A DNA stretch of 64,000 nucleotides from assembly GCA_934444365.1 (NCBI GenBank), contig CAKSCM010000008.1, positions 1-64,000 of the forward strand, written 5' to 3'. Under the pieces are notes generated by a model. The model was not told where the DNA came from. It saw only the letters and a list, made by a program, of their open reading frames with translations, and did not search any database. The position numbers and the translations under genes were made by a program. Shown here in pieces: positions 8,271 to 17,056 of this stretch. Every line of letters starts with the position of its first letter. The stretch's first letter is position 1. Source of the DNA: an uncultured Eubacteriales bacterium. GTDB taxonomy: Bacteria > Bacillota > Clostridia > Oscillospirales > Acutalibacteraceae.

Positions 8271-9425
8271 ATGAAAAAAATACGTATAGGATATCTCGGA
8301 GTAGGTCCGCGCGCTCAGGTTCTGCTTGATTGCTATGCAATGCATCCCCAGGCGGAATTTGTAGCCTTTGCCGATATAGCCGAAAGCCGGGCTGCCGACG
8401 TGGCCGCCATATTCAACAAGGCTCACGGTACCGATGTCAAAGCCTACACCTGCTATGAGGATATGATAAACAACGAAAACCTTGACGCTTTGCTCATCGC
8501 TTCGGATCCCGACAAGCAGGTCGATTACGCCGTCGACGCAATGCACCGCGGACTTCATGTAATGACCGAGGTCCCCGCCGCCTTCACCATCGATCAGTGC
8601 AGAAAGCTTGTCGACGCCGTAGAGAAAACCGGCGTAAAATATCAGCTCGGCGAGCAGACCCGTTACTGGAATTTTATCAAGCAGTGGCGCGAGATGGCCA
8701 AAAAGGGCGATTTCGGAAAAATATACTACGCCGAGGGCGAATATCTGCATTACGAGCCGTATTGGGATATCCTCCGCGACAAAAAGACCAATTATCAGGT
8801 CTACCCCAAAACCTTAGAGGAATTCAACAATCCCGACTGTGTTCCCTCGTGGAGATACTACTGCTTTAAAGAGCCGATATTCTATATGCCGCACGAGCTG
8901 TCCCCACTGCTCTCAATAACCGGAGGCAGAATAACCAAGGTAAGCTGCATGGGACTCCCCTTGGGAAGCAACACTGCACCCCACTTTGATCTGTGCGACC
9001 TGCAAACCGCCCTTATGTATACCGATAACGACGTTATTTTCTCGCTCAGAGCAGGCTTTTCGTCTCCCTACGGTCCCAAAAACGAGCTCGGCGCCCATTG
9101 GTACCAGATAAAGGGCTCAAAGGCCACCGTCGAGACCTCAAGAAGCACACTCGACACCATGAAGCTCTACCGTGCCGGAGGCGAGTGGGAAGAAATGCAT
9201 TGGGGCACGGCCGATCCCGACCAGCCCGAATATATAAGGAATTCGACCCACGGCGGAGCCGATTATTATCCCATAATGCACTTCATTGACGCGATAATAA
9301 ACGACAAGACCCCTGCCGTTGACGTCTACACCGCGGTGGAGACTGCCGCTCCGGCAATAATGGCAGCCGAATCCGCAAGAAAGGGCGGGGCGCTCCTTGA
9401 GGTCCCCGATTTCCGCAAGAGATAA
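8271..9425 (+). CDS. Gfo/Idh/MocA-family oxidoreductase
   Basis: A 384-residue protein. The N-terminal Rossmann fold has GYLGVGPRAQ (about 7-16), and the C-terminal alpha/beta domain is of the Gfo/Idh/MocA type. The family oxidises or reduces sugars and cyclitols with NAD(P), some as part of a glycosidase cycle. The usual EKP motif, whose Lys is catalytic, reads TEVPAA (about 101-106). This Lys-free form suggests a different catalytic arrangement. The RBS GAGG lies about 8 nt before the ATG. It is followed after 15 nt by a DMT transporter, probably one operon. The substrate cannot be named. Confidence 0.9.
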   Translation: MKKIRIGYLGVGPRAQVLLDCYAMHPQAEFVAFADIAESRAADVAAIFNKAHGTDVKAYTCYEDMINNENLDALLIASDPDKQVDYAVDAMHRGLHVMTEVPAAFTIDQCRKLVDAVEKTGVKYQLGEQTRYWNFIKQWREMAKKGDFGKIYYAEGEYLHYEPYWDILRDKKTNYQVYPKTLEEFNNPDCVPSWRYYCFKEPIFYMPHELSPLLSITGGRITKVSCMGLPLGSNTAPHFDLCDLQTALMYTDNDVIFSLRAGFSSPYGPKNELGAHWYQIKGSKATVETSRSTLDTMKLYRAGGEWEEMHWGTADPDQPEYIRNSTHGGADYYPIMHFIDAIINDKTPAVDVYTAVETAAPAIMAAESARKGGALLEVPDFRKR

Positions 9426-9440
9426 CAAGAGATAAAGACA

Positions 9441-10511
9441 ATGGAATATTTATATTTGGCAATGGCGGTCGTTACATCGGGCTTAAGCAGTCCGGTTTAT
9501 AAGAAAATTTCCGGAGTTTCAAAAAATCCGGCCATGTCTCTTATAATACCGGCAGCATGGTTTTTGCCGCTCGCTGTGATTTTCGGTGTTACGGCGCTTA
9601 TAAAGGGAGAGTTTGTTTTTTCGGGCAATATGATTTTCACATCATTGCTCGCCGGTATATCGGCCGCCGCATGCGCCTTTTCGCTGCTTGAAAGCATGAA
9701 GCAGAATTCCTTTCCGGTAGCCGTTATAATAGTAAATTTAAGCTTTATATTCCCCGTTATTCTGTCCATGATATTTTTAGGGGAAAAGGCTCATATGCTG
9801 CAGCTGGCCGGAATGCTTGTAACGGTAGCGGCAGTCGTCATTCTCGGAACCTCGGGAAAGGGCGCAAAAACCGCAATTACAGCCATGATACTTGCCGTGG
9901 TTTCTTCCCTCGGCAACGGAGGAATAGATTTCGCCATAAAGCTCCAGCAACACAAAACTCCGGGCGAGGGGGAGGCAACCTTTTTCTTTTTTACATACCT
10001 TATCGCCGCGATACTGAGCATTGCGGCCTACGGTGCGGTAAGGCCGTTTAAAAAGAGACGTTTAGCCTCATTAGATAACGGCGGAATTCCGAACGAATAC
10101 ACAGCCGCCTTATCGAAGGGAAACGCTGCTTCGGACAATGACATACCCACCACGTCGGTCGACAGCAAAATCCCGGGCGAAAATACGCCGGTCGCACCCG
10201 TCGTGTCATCCGGCGGCGTATATTCCGGCCAAAAGCGAAAAGACGACGACGCAAAATCCCTTCGTAAAACCGTGCTCATATACGCCCCGATGATAGCGAT
10301 ATGCAACGGCCTGTGCTTTTTAGGGGTAAGTTTGCTTGCCGACAAAATGAACGCGGCAGCGCAATTCACCCTTATAACCTCGCTTTCCATAATAATCTCG
10401 CTTGTTGCAGGGTTCGTTTTCTCTCATGAGCGGATAAAGCCGAGAGAGCTGCTGTGCCTTTTATTCTGTGCGGCCGCAATAGCCTGCCAGTACTTTAATC
10501 TTACCCCCTGA
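9441..10511 (+). CDS. DMT-superfamily (EamA-like) membrane transporter
   Basis: A 356-residue protein with about ten hydrophobic helices in two EamA-like halves: residues 1-200 and about 275-356. A hydrophilic loop of roughly 65-70 residues (about 205-273, rich in Ser, Gly, Pro and charged residues) lies between the halves; most DMT proteins lack a loop this long. NLSFIFPVILSMIFLGEKAHMLQLAG is a typical EamA end-of-repeat. The substrate is unknown; linkage suggests a sugar-related compound or metabolite. Confidence 0.85.
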   Translation: MEYLYLAMAVVTSGLSSPVYKKISGVSKNPAMSLIIPAAWFLPLAVIFGVTALIKGEFVFSGNMIFTSLLAGISAAACAFSLLESMKQNSFPVAVIIVNLSFIFPVILSMIFLGEKAHMLQLAGMLVTVAAVVILGTSGKGAKTAITAMILAVVSSLGNGGIDFAIKLQQHKTPGEGEATFFFFTYLIAAILSIAAYGAVRPFKKRRLASLDNGGIPNEYTAALSKGNAASDNDIPTTSVDSKIPGENTPVAPVVSSGGVYSGQKRKDDDAKSLRKTVLIYAPMIAICNGLCFLGVSLLADKMNAAAQFTLITSLSIIISLVAGFVFSHERIKPRELLCLLFCAAAIACQYFNLTP

Positions 10512-10802
10512 CCGCAAAGCCGGTTTTAAAAACGTTTGGGAAAAAGCGATAAAAAACACCCGGTCGAAAAGGGCACTAAAAACTCTCCGATACTCTCTGA
10601 CCGAAAGGCCGGTTTTAGAACGTCCGACCCGAAAAAGTCCGATTTTAAAAGACCGATCGTCCGATAGAACAAACGATTTCAAAAGCCACATAGGGATCTT
10701 ATTTTTGGTCCCATCGAACTAAAAAAGCTCCGTCGGTTTAAGCCTTTTTAAAAGGCCTGCCCGGCGGAGCCGTAACCCTTTAAATAAAGAAGGCAGATAA
10801 AA
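10512..10802. other. intergenic region with a degenerate direct repeat and a nested hairpin
   Basis: A segment reading CTGACCG(c)AAAGCCGGTTTTA occurs at 10508 and again, slightly changed, at 10597; the offset is 89 bp. CCGATCGTCC, also found in the 1.1-1.4 kb array, occurs at 10653. A nested hairpin spans 10727-10770 (GCTCCG with CGGAGC outside, AGCCTTTT with AAAAGGC inside). Its T-run lies on the complement side, so it would terminate leftward transcription even though no leftward gene is near. No gene is seen. Confidence 0.5.
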
Positions 10803-12506
10803 ATGAAGCTTTATTATTACCACGACAAAACCGCACATAAATCGCTCAACGATTCGAAAAAGGACTACACCGCCGCTTACCTTCCGGTAATGCTTAAAAA
10901 CATGGGATTTACGGCATATGAGCTCGACACCGACGCACTCGAAGGGGGAGTTTTGGAGCCGGACGACGCCGTAATATTCGGCGCCGACACGCTCAGTGAT
11001 GCCTCATCGATTGCCCTGGGCAAAGCCGTAGACTCGGGCGCGCGTGCAATCGGTCTCGGCACCGACGCAAAGCGGGTTTTCCCGATCGAGCAGGGCCAAA
11101 AACCGAAGGACGAAGACGAAAAATACAAAACGGTCGGATATTTCCGCCTTTACGGCTCCGACGAACCCCTCCCGGTAATTTATTACGCCGGAAAAATAAT
11201 CTCAAAAGAGGGCAAAACGGCAGGATATATAACCGACAAAAACGGGAATACGCTGCCTGCCCTATGGAACTCGGAGGATAAAAAAACATACTGCTTTTCG
11301 TTCGACCTCGCCGCCGTGCTTTTGTATATCGCCGAGGGAAAGCCGACAAACGAAGGAATACCTCCCTTTCCGCTCGGCAGAGTGCCCGACGGCAGGATAA
11401 TCGAAAAGGGCTATAACCTTGACATAGCCTGCCTTGACAGCTACATGAGAATACTCGACGGCATTTTGTCCGAAATGGGCTTTGCGCACATTTACGCGCT
11501 GCCGGCATCAGAAAAAAACGCCAGCGACATGGTACTATTCTTCGCCGGAGACGACGACGCTGGCAGCCGTGAAAACGACCTTGCCGCAGCCGAGGCTATG
11601 CACAAGCGCGGACTTCCCTATCACCTGAATTTAATGCCGGCCGACGATAAGGGCTCCTTTGTAATTGATAAAAAGGATTTCGATTATCTTCATTCGATCG
11701 GCTGCGAAACGGCGCTGCACTACAACTTTTTGTCTTTCCCCTACAGCGAGGAGGGCCACCGTATACAGTCCGAGATGTATAAACGCGCCTTCGGGGAGGA
11801 AAGTATATCTCCGGTAAACCACTGCCTTATTCAGGTCGGATCGCCGAATAAGCGCTACCATATGCAGGTGCAAAACGGCGCAAAAAGCGACAATAACCGT
11901 TTTCAAAACGAGCTTGACCCAAGCGATATAAACGCATTTAATCTTAAGGGCTTTGCCTTCGGCTCGGCATTTCCGCGCTTTGTAACCGACGATGCCGAGC
12001 ATTCAAATATGCCTCTTGATTTTTGCGAGATACCCGGCTCCTACTATGAGCCGCGAATATACGACGGCACCGATGAGGAAAAAAGAAAGATAAGCGATTA
12101 TCTCGACGACAGCTATTATTACAAACGCACGTCGCAGCTTTTCACCCATCCGCACTATATTTCCGGAGTTGTCACCGACGCCTCCCCCGCCCTTAAAGCC
12201 CTCGATTTTGCTATAGAATACGTAAAATCCAAGCCCGGCTGGAGGGTGCTGTACTTCGCCCCCGAAAGGCTCGCCTGCTGGTGGCACGACCGCGCAAAAT
12301 GCATTATAAAAAGCATTACCAAAGGCGGATTCACCCTTTGCAACCCGACCGAAGAAAACGTAACCGCGGTGCTCCCGTTTGGTGTGTCGGACGTAAAAGT
12401 CTCAAACGGCGGCTTAACCGAACGAAAAGATATTGCCGGAAAGGAACACACCCTTGTAACGGCCGGCCCGGGAGAAACCGAAATTACCTACAAAATAATA
12501 GGATAA
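10803..12506 (+). CDS. uncharacterised protein with NodB/polysaccharide-deacetylase-like core
   Basis: A 567-residue protein with no signal peptide and no family I can name firmly. Residues 1-170 look like an alpha/beta glutamine-amidotransferase-like fold. From about 235 the protein carries VLFFAGDDDAG, then LPYHLNLMP, a CETALHYNF strand and FTHPHYISG. This order of Asp and His motifs recalls NodB-type carbohydrate deacetylases (D-D ... H-x3-5-H). The C-terminal 80 residues look like a beta-sandwich. It lies downstream of the oxidoreductase and transporter and may join their sugar pathway. RBS AAGG lies 9 nt before the ATG. Deacetylase activity is inferred only. Confidence 0.6.
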   Translation: MKLYYYHDKTAHKSLNDSKKDYTAAYLPVMLKNMGFTAYELDTDALEGGVLEPDDAVIFGADTLSDASSIALGKAVDSGARAIGLGTDAKRVFPIEQGQKPKDEDEKYKTVGYFRLYGSDEPLPVIYYAGKIISKEGKTAGYITDKNGNTLPALWNSEDKKTYCFSFDLAAVLLYIAEGKPTNEGIPPFPLGRVPDGRIIEKGYNLDIACLDSYMRILDGILSEMGFAHIYALPASEKNASDMVLFFAGDDDAGSRENDLAAAEAMHKRGLPYHLNLMPADDKGSFVIDKKDFDYLHSIGCETALHYNFLSFPYSEEGHRIQSEMYKRAFGEESISPVNHCLIQVGSPNKRYHMQVQNGAKSDNNRFQNELDPSDINAFNLKGFAFGSAFPRFVTDDAEHSNMPLDFCEIPGSYYEPRIYDGTDEEKRKISDYLDDSYYYKRTSQLFTHPHYISGVVTDASPALKALDFAIEYVKSKPGWRVLYFAPERLACWWHDRAKCIIKSITKGGFTLCNPTEENVTAVLPFGVSDVKVSNGGLTERKDIAGKEHTLVTAGPGETEITYKIIG

Positions 12507-12653
12507 ACGGCAATCAAATGGCATTTCTCCCCCAATCCGGTCTGGTTCATCAAAGCCGATTTTCCTACGACAATTCACCTGAAACAAGTCTTCCGACAAT
12601 AATCCATTAAAAAAACAAGTTTCCGTCGGGATTCTCTTTCAAAAAAATCAAAA

Positions 12654-12705
12654 AACGACCGAAGCGGCGAAAATTAAAGGTGCCGCCCGGTCGTTTTCCT
12701 TTTCG
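12654..12705. terminator. bidirectional terminator between convergent genes
   Basis: AACGACCG (12654-12661) pairs with CGGTCGTT (12688-12695). An A-rich left flank and T-rich right flank serve both the rightward gene and the leftward fprA. Confidence 0.85.
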
Positions 12706-12742
12706 TTTTATTTTTTTGTATCAGGTCTTGCTATCCGAAAAC

Positions 12743-13903
12743 CTATTTCGCGCAAAGCTCCCTCGCAAGGGCGGTTATCTGCTCGCGCGTTTGGTCATTT
12801 ACGGCAGCCTTTACCGTAACGGTGTTTTCACAAAAATCAATATCCTTGCATGCTTCAAGCTTTACTTTCATGACCTTGGCGGCGACCGGCGCCCACGAGC
12901 CGTTTTCCATAAAGGCCACCCGTCTGTTTTTGAAGTTCCGCTCGGTAAGATGATCTATAAACTCACGCATAAAGGGGAATATTCCGCCGTTATATGTGGT
13001 TGTTGCAAGCACTAAGGTGCCGTATCTGAAGGCATCCTCGACCGCCTCGTACATATCGCACCTTGCAAGGTCGTTTACGGCCACCTTTTTGCAGCCGTTT
13101 TTTAAAAGCTCCCGGGCCAAAAGGTTTACAGCCTGCTTTGTGTGTCCGTAAACCGATGTGTAGGCGATAACCACACCCTCGCTTTCGACCCCGTAGGACG
13201 ACCATGTGTTGTACAGATCGACGTACTGCTTTACATCGCCGGTAAGCACCGGCCCGTGAAGCGGACAAATGGTTTTTATATCAAGAGCGGCCGCCTTTTT
13301 AAGCAGCGACTGCACCTGAGCGCCGAATTTTCCCACAATACCGAAATAATACCGCCTTGCTTCGCACGCCCAGTCGTCCTCATCGCCGTCGTTCGCGCCG
13401 AATTTACCGAAAGCGTCGGCCGAGAAAAGCACCTTTTCGCCCGACAGATACGACAGCATAACCTCCGGCCAATGCACCATCGGGGCCGTAACGAACGTAA
13501 GGGTATTTGCCCCAAGCGACAGCGTATCGCCCTCGGATACGACTATTCTCCTGTCCTCATATCCGTCGCCGAAATAGCTTCTCATCATATCAAAGGCTTT
13601 GGCGGTGGCAACAATCTTAACGTCTTTGTACTTTTGCGTAAAGGCCTTTATATTGGCCGAATGATCCGGCTCCATATGATGAACAATAAGATAATCGGGC
13701 TGCCTTTTTTCAAGGGCCTTTTCAACATTCGCCAGCCATTCGTCCTTAAAATTAACGTCCACGGTATCCATAACGGCCGTTTTTTCGTCAAGTATAACGT
13801 AGGAATTGTATGCCATTCCGTCGGGCACCTTAAACTGTCCTTCAAAAAGGTCGATATCACGGTCGTTTACGCCGACGTATTTTATATCGCCGCTGATTCT
13901 CAT
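12743..13903 (-). CDS. fprA: flavodiiron protein (A-type flavoprotein, O2/NO reductase)
   Basis: A 386-residue protein. The N-terminal metallo-beta-lactamase-type diiron domain has ligands H76-x-E78-x-D80-H81 (HMEPDH), H144, D163 and H216. The C-terminal flavodoxin domain (from about 245) has TSVYGHTKQ as its FMN-binding loop. The enzyme reduces oxygen to water, or NO to N2O, in the cytoplasm of anaerobes with electrons from rubredoxin or a similar donor. It has no fused rubredoxin. AAGGAG lies 8 nt before the ATG. A monocistronic gene with its own promoter. Confidence 0.95.
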   Translation of the reverse strand: MRISGDIKYVGVNDRDIDLFEGQFKVPDGMAYNSYVILDEKTAVMDTVDVNFKDEWLANVEKALEKRQPDYLIVHHMEPDHSANIKAFTQKYKDVKIVATAKAFDMMRSYFGDGYEDRRIVVSEGDTLSLGANTLTFVTAPMVHWPEVMLSYLSGEKVLFSADAFGKFGANDGDEDDWACEARRYYFGIVGKFGAQVQSLLKKAAALDIKTICPLHGPVLTGDVKQYVDLYNTWSSYGVESEGVVIAYTSVYGHTKQAVNLLARELLKNGCKKVAVNDLARCDMYEAVEDAFRYGTLVLATTTYNGGIFPFMREFIDHLTERNFKNRRVAFMENGSWAPVAAKVMKVKLEACKDIDFCENTVTVKAAVNDQTREQITALARELCAK

Positions 13904-14000
13904 TTTTTCTTCTCCTTAAATACAAAATATTGTAATCTGTAATCCGCCGGGTTTCCCCGGCCGTGCCTCTTATGCTTTCAGCAATAATTTTATTGCCGTA

Positions 14001-14029
14001 ATTATAGCACATTATTAAAAAATCCACAA
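14001..14029 (-). promoter_or_regulatory. probable promoter of fprA
   Basis: TTGTGG-17-TATAAT on the complement, about 100 nt before the fprA start. Confidence 0.6.
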
Positions 14030-14085
14030 CCCGGCTTTTAAATCCGTTTTTCAAAAAAACGTAATACAAATAACTCTGAAAAATG

Positions 14086-14114
14086 TTGTTTTAAGGTGAA
14101 ATATGTGTTATTAT
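14086..14114 (+). promoter_or_regulatory. probable promoter of mutS
   Basis: TTGTTT and TATTAT with a 17-bp spacer, about 150 nt before the mutS ATG. Confidence 0.5.
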
Positions 14115-14260
14115 GTCAGTGTATATTTTACAGCCGCACGAATCCCGCCCTTTATAACCCGCAATACCGCAACAGAGAGACAGCTTTTTTAAAGCCGCCC
14201 GACGAATGAGCGGAATTCCGGCCGTAAAACCTTAAAATCTGCATTTTTGGGAGTAATTAT

Positions 14261-16873
14261 ATGGCTGAGCTTTCTCCTATGATGAAGCAATATTTCAAAA
14301 TAAAGGAACAAAACCCGGGCAGTATTCTGTTTTTCCGTCTCGGTGATTTTTACGAGATGTTTTACGACGACGCAAAGCTCGCCTCTCGCGAGCTTGATCT
14401 TACTTTGACCGGCAGGGATTGCGGGCAGGATGAGCGCGCGCCGATGTGCGGCGTTCCGTATCACAGCTGCGAGGCCTACATAGCCCGTCTTGTTGAAAAG
14501 GGCTACAAGGTATCGATATGCGAGCAGACCGAGGATCCGGCGAACGCAAAGGGTCTTGTAAACCGCGACGTTATACGGGTCATAACGCCCGGAACGGTGA
14601 CCGAGAGCAGCATGCTTGACGAAACCTCAAACAACTATCTTGCGGCGGTATGCGTTATAGGGAATTCGGCCGGGGTCTGCTTTGTGGACGCATCTACCGG
14701 CAAGCTGTATTTAACCGAGCTTAAAAGCCCGAATCTTATAGAAAAAATCAACACCGAGCTCGGCACCTTTTTGCCCCGGGAGGTTATTTTGAACCGCGAA
14801 GCCTCCGAGCTTAAAAAAATAGAGGAATTTGTAAAGGAAAAGCTTTCGGTTATGTGCTCGCTTGAGGACGGAATGAGGTTTGATCCCGTAATGGCCGAAA
14901 CGGTTGTAAAGGGTCACTTTGACACAAGTCTGGCACAGCTTGACCTTTGCGAGGGAGCGGCCGACATGTGCGCCCTCGGGGGAGCGCTGTCCTACCTTAC
15001 CGATACGAGAAAAACCAACCTGCAGAACATAAACAAGCTTGAAAAATACAGCAACACCCAGTTTATGAGACTGGATCTTGCAAGCGTCAGAAATCTTGAG
15101 ATATTCGAAACCATACGCAACAAAAACAAGCGCGGATCGCTTTTCTGGGCGATAGACAATACAGTAACGGCAATGGGAAAGCGGCTGTTGCGCTCGTGGC
15201 TTGAGCATCCGCTTGTAAATCCGGTGCCGATACTTGCAAGGCAAAACGCCGTCGGAGAGCTTTTTTCCGATATGCCGCTTTGCAGCGATCTTCGCGAGCA
15301 TTTAACCGGAATACACGATCTTGAACGGCTTATTACCCGTGTGATATACGCTTCGGCCAACCCTCAGGAGCTTTTATCCCTCGCCTTTGCACTCGAAAAG
15401 CTGCCGGCCGTAAAGGAGCTTTTAAAGAACTCCAAAAGCCAGCTGCTGTGCGAAACGGCCGATAAGCTCGATGATTTTTCCGAAATATGCGACCTTGTAA
15501 AAAGAGGAATACGCGAGGACGCCCCCTTGCAGGTGCGCGACGGCGGAATTATAAAAGAGGGGTACAGCGAGGATCTTGACAGCGTACGCGGCGACGTCGG
15601 CGGCGCCAAGGATATAATCGCCGAAATAGAACAGCGCGAGAAGGATGCCACCGGAATCAAAAACCTTAAAATAGGATACAACCGGGTATTCGGTTATTAC
15701 ATTGAGGTTACAAACTCGTATAAATCCCTCGTTCCCGAGGGGTGGATACGCAAGCAGACCCTTTCAAACTGTGAGCGCTACATAACCGAAGAGCTCAAAA
15801 AGGTTGAAAACCGCCTTTTAGGCGCACGCGATAAAAGCATTGCCCTTGAATACGAGCTTTTTTGCGAAATAAGAACCGCCGTGGCGAATGAATACTTAAA
15901 AATACAGAGCGCCGCCGAGGGGGTCGCGACCCTTGACGTAATTTGCTCGTTTGCCTCAAACGCCGTAAGGGGCGGCTATATCTGCCCGGAAATAGCTACC
16001 GACGGCATAATAAAGGTCACCGATTCACGCCATCCGGTGGTTGAAAAACTTACCGATTCGCCCTTTGTTCCGAACGATGTGCTCATAGATACGACGGATA
16101 ACCGCTGCTGCATAATAACCGGACCGAACATGGCCGGTAAATCGACCTATATGCGGCAGGCAGCGCTTATATGCGTGCTCGCTCAGATGGGCTCGTTTGT
16201 CCCGGCAAGATCGGCCCATATAGGAATAGTAGACGCGGTATTCACCCGGATAGGAGCATCCGACGATCTGTCGTCGGGACAGTCGACCTTTATGGTGGAG
16301 ATGAGCGAGGTTGCAAACATTCTTGAAAACGCAACCAAGGATTCGCTTATTCTGCTTGACGAGATAGGACGCGGAACCTCTACCTACGACGGAATGGCCA
16401 TAGCAAAAGCGGTTCTTGAGTATGTCATATCGCGTAGAAAGCTCGGAGCGAGAACCCTTTTCGCCACCCATTACCATGAGCTGACCGCCCTCGAAGGCCA
16501 GCTCGACGGGGTAGTCAACTACAATGTCGCGATTAAAAAACGCGGCGACGATATAACCTTTTTACACCGCATAGTCAGGGGCGGAGCAGACCGGAGCTAC
16601 GGAATAGAGGTCGCACGGCTCGCCGGGATAAATCCGTCGGTAGTAAGCAGGGCTAAGGAGATTTTAAAAGAGCTCGAAAGCGGAAAGCCCTCTAAGGACA
16701 CACCCCAAAAGCCGGACTACCGTATATCACGGGACGAGCCGTCCCAGATATCCTTTACGGATACCGTATCAAACGAAATAACCGAGGAATTAAAGCGCAT
16801 TGACGTAAACTCTCTTACCCCGATAGAGGCCCTCGGAATTCTGTTTAATCTCAGCAAAAAGGCCAAGGGATAA
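14261..16873 (+). CDS. mutS: DNA mismatch repair protein MutS
   Basis: A full-length MutS1 of 870 residues. The mismatch-reading F30-Y31-E32 (GDFYEMF) is in domain I. Walker A GPNMAGKST lies at 621-629, Walker B LLDEIGRG with D700-E701, and FATHYHELT follows. It binds base mismatches and recruits MutL. GGGAG stands before the ATG. In most Clostridia mutL follows directly; here the gene ends at a terminator and no mutL is in the window. Sequence looks intact. Confidence 0.98.
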   Translation: MAELSPMMKQYFKIKEQNPGSILFFRLGDFYEMFYDDAKLASRELDLTLTGRDCGQDERAPMCGVPYHSCEAYIARLVEKGYKVSICEQTEDPANAKGLVNRDVIRVITPGTVTESSMLDETSNNYLAAVCVIGNSAGVCFVDASTGKLYLTELKSPNLIEKINTELGTFLPREVILNREASELKKIEEFVKEKLSVMCSLEDGMRFDPVMAETVVKGHFDTSLAQLDLCEGAADMCALGGALSYLTDTRKTNLQNINKLEKYSNTQFMRLDLASVRNLEIFETIRNKNKRGSLFWAIDNTVTAMGKRLLRSWLEHPLVNPVPILARQNAVGELFSDMPLCSDLREHLTGIHDLERLITRVIYASANPQELLSLAFALEKLPAVKELLKNSKSQLLCETADKLDDFSEICDLVKRGIREDAPLQVRDGGIIKEGYSEDLDSVRGDVGGAKDIIAEIEQREKDATGIKNLKIGYNRVFGYYIEVTNSYKSLVPEGWIRKQTLSNCERYITEELKKVENRLLGARDKSIALEYELFCEIRTAVANEYLKIQSAAEGVATLDVICSFASNAVRGGYICPEIATDGIIKVTDSRHPVVEKLTDSPFVPNDVLIDTTDNRCCIITGPNMAGKSTYMRQAALICVLAQMGSFVPARSAHIGIVDAVFTRIGASDDLSSGQSTFMVEMSEVANILENATKDSLILLDEIGRGTSTYDGMAIAKAVLEYVISRRKLGARTLFATHYHELTALEGQLDGVVNYNVAIKKRGDDITFLHRIVRGGADRSYGIEVARLAGINPSVVSRAKEILKELESGKPSKDTPQKPDYRISRDEPSQISFTDTVSNEITEELKRIDVNSLTPIEALGILFNLSKKAKG

Positions 16874-16982
16874 GCCTGTAATCTGCAAAGCATACCGTTG
16901 ACATACGGATTATTTTAAAAAGCACGGCCGATAAATCATACTTTCGATCCGTAATAGTTTTTAATATATCAATAAAACCCGA

Positions 16983-17036
16983 AAACGGCAGGGTTCACCG
17001 GAGAATTCCCCGGTGTCCCCTGCCGTTTTTTGTTTT
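16983..17036 (+). terminator. terminator after mutS
   Basis: AACGGCAGGG (16984-16993) pairs with CCCTGCCGTT, with an inner CACCGG/CCGGTG stem, followed by TTTTTGTTTT. Confidence 0.88.
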
Positions 17037-17056
17037 GGCAACGAATAAATTTAAGA

